A stretch of DNA of 64,000 nt from Haematobia irritans (lineage: Eukaryota; Arthropoda; Insecta; Diptera; Muscidae), in the NCBI RefSeq assembly GCF_050003625.1, contig NC_134398.1, positions 106,920,026 to 106,984,025 on the forward strand. The letters run 5' to 3'. Below the pieces are notes generated by a model. It did not search any database. It had not been told where the DNA came from and saw only the letters and a list, made by a program, of their open reading frames with translations. Made by a program: the position numbers and the translations under genes. Positions 63,080 through 64,000 of the stretch are shown here, piece after piece (the stretch's first letter is position 1; each line of letters begins with the position of its first letter).

Positions 63080-63561
63080 TTAACTATCATATGACACATT
63101 ATTTTCGTCATCTGTATTAGAAAGAAGACTAATAATATCGTTATCTAATATGGAATCCTTTTTTGAAGAGGGCAATGCAGTTTTCGATAACATGGTAATG
63201 AAAGGATCTGAAGAAACGAATAATGTATGTGCCAAGTTTTCCATTGTGTTTTTCCGAGAAATTTTTCGAGTGTGATGTAGGCGATATGGACCGATGCATC
63301 GGTCTACCAATAAAATTTCACCATCTAACCAGACCTTGTTAGTTCTCTCAAAAATCATCCGAGCCTGGTGGCTTTGTCTCCATTTCATGTTTATTTTTGA
63401 GGTGACATTTTTTAATCATTGAAATAACCAATGAGTTGATCATCATTATATTTGCTTTTATCTGTGACGTCATAAACATAGGATTTCACAGCAGAAAACT
63501 TTTTAGTAGCGTCATGTTCCTCATACCAAACCAAAACTAGCGCTCGCTTAGACACTGACAT
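63080..63561 (-). CDS. Possible small gene or broken gene, unrecognised
   Basis: Two minus-strand frames adjoin. One starts at ATG 63561-63559 (MSVSKRALVLVWYEEHDATK) and stops after about 49 codons near 63413. A second runs from 63388 to 63080 (including RTNKVWLDGEILLVDR; ends NNVSYDS). The first resembles, in style, the N-terminal KRALV-type segment of some insect chromatin-associated proteins; this is only an impression. They may be two exons, or one gene with a frameshift; no clean GT-AG pair joined them in my reading. Not repeated elsewhere in the window, which favours host sequence. 63562-64000 may hold its upstream region. Confidence 0.35.
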
Positions 63562-64000
63562 TGTATCTTAAAAAATTAATTTCTAAAAAAGTTGGAAAAA
63601 TGTGGTTCTCATTTTGGACATTTCGCATTACAAGACTCTATATTAACTAAAAAAAAATAAAATTACATCGAATCCATGCGAATCACAGAAGTTTAGCTCT
63701 ACAACAGGTGAATTTATTGGTAAACATTATAATTCTTACTAGCACTTTAAACAACAACAAATATAAAACACTGGACACAAACACATTTTTTGTTAATACA
63801 CACCTTTTTCTTTAATTAAAAAAACTAAAAACAATTTTTCTGTCACCCCGACAAATTTAATTAACAATTGCAGCTGGTTGTTAAAAAAGGCGGAAAGGTT
63901 TTCGGCTGCACCTGGTGCAACATATGTTGTGTTTGAAGCATTACAGCTGATCGAATATTGAGAGCAAAACAAAGCGAAAAATGTTAGTGATCTTTCTGAT

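Overview
This is an AT-rich, gene-poor, repeat-saturated window from a eukaryote, almost certainly a higher fly. The indications are an ALKBH6 gene whose best match in my memory is dipteran, a decayed cytochrome b5 copy of dipteran type, short introns, a tRNA-derived SINE ending in CTAACCTAACC, and many copies of a GGGAGCTATATCTAAATC repeat. I associate the last two with calyptrate (muscid-type) flies; that assignment is from memory and not tested. No operon, CRISPR array, rRNA or convincing tRNA gene was seen.

Layout. 1-2330: concatenated MITEs (families P, R and Q as named here). 3045-3962: a deleted DD41D mariner. 4640-5583: a decayed coding-like fragment. 6075-11883: a 5.8-kb PIF/Harbinger-type element inserted in an R MITE with an AAT duplication; it carries a five-exon Myb/SANT-like gene with one nonsense codon. 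12135-16652: two full Q elements flanking a second DD41D mariner. 16739-24148: a second Harbinger-type element (AGT duplication) gutted by nested insertions, including a cytochrome b5 retropseudogene, Tc1-like pieces, a piggyBac-type MITE and V repeats. 24545-28537: more P, R, Q and T MITEs. 29323-32868: a SINE, long V repeats and a truncated mariner. 33083-35125: a complex satellite. 36129-55252: two different Ty3/gypsy-type LTR retrotransposons (A and B), caught in a 7,567-bp tandem duplication. 55253-64000: a second SINE, the only clear intact host gene (ALKBH6-like, minus strand, 57438-58311), a densely nested MITE stack at 59105-60242, two interlocked Q elements, and a possible minus-strand gene at 63080-63561.

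How it works together. Nearly everything is mobile DNA. Insertion order can be read from target-site duplications: Harbinger-type elements into R and a palindromic repeat, a piggyBac MITE into an S-S junction, an R-like MITE into S, and Q into Q. Element A has a textbook -1 frameshift signal between gag and pol: TTTAAAC, a 6-nt spacer and an H-type pseudoknot. It also has TATA/Inr and heat-shock-like sites in its LTR. Element B has a single gag-pol frame broken by in-frame stops. Three MITE families (P, R, S) share the terminus AGGYSGGTA and chain together through single shared TAA/TTA triplets, which suggests one transposition machinery. All coordinates were read by eye; family names other than established superfamilies are my own labels.
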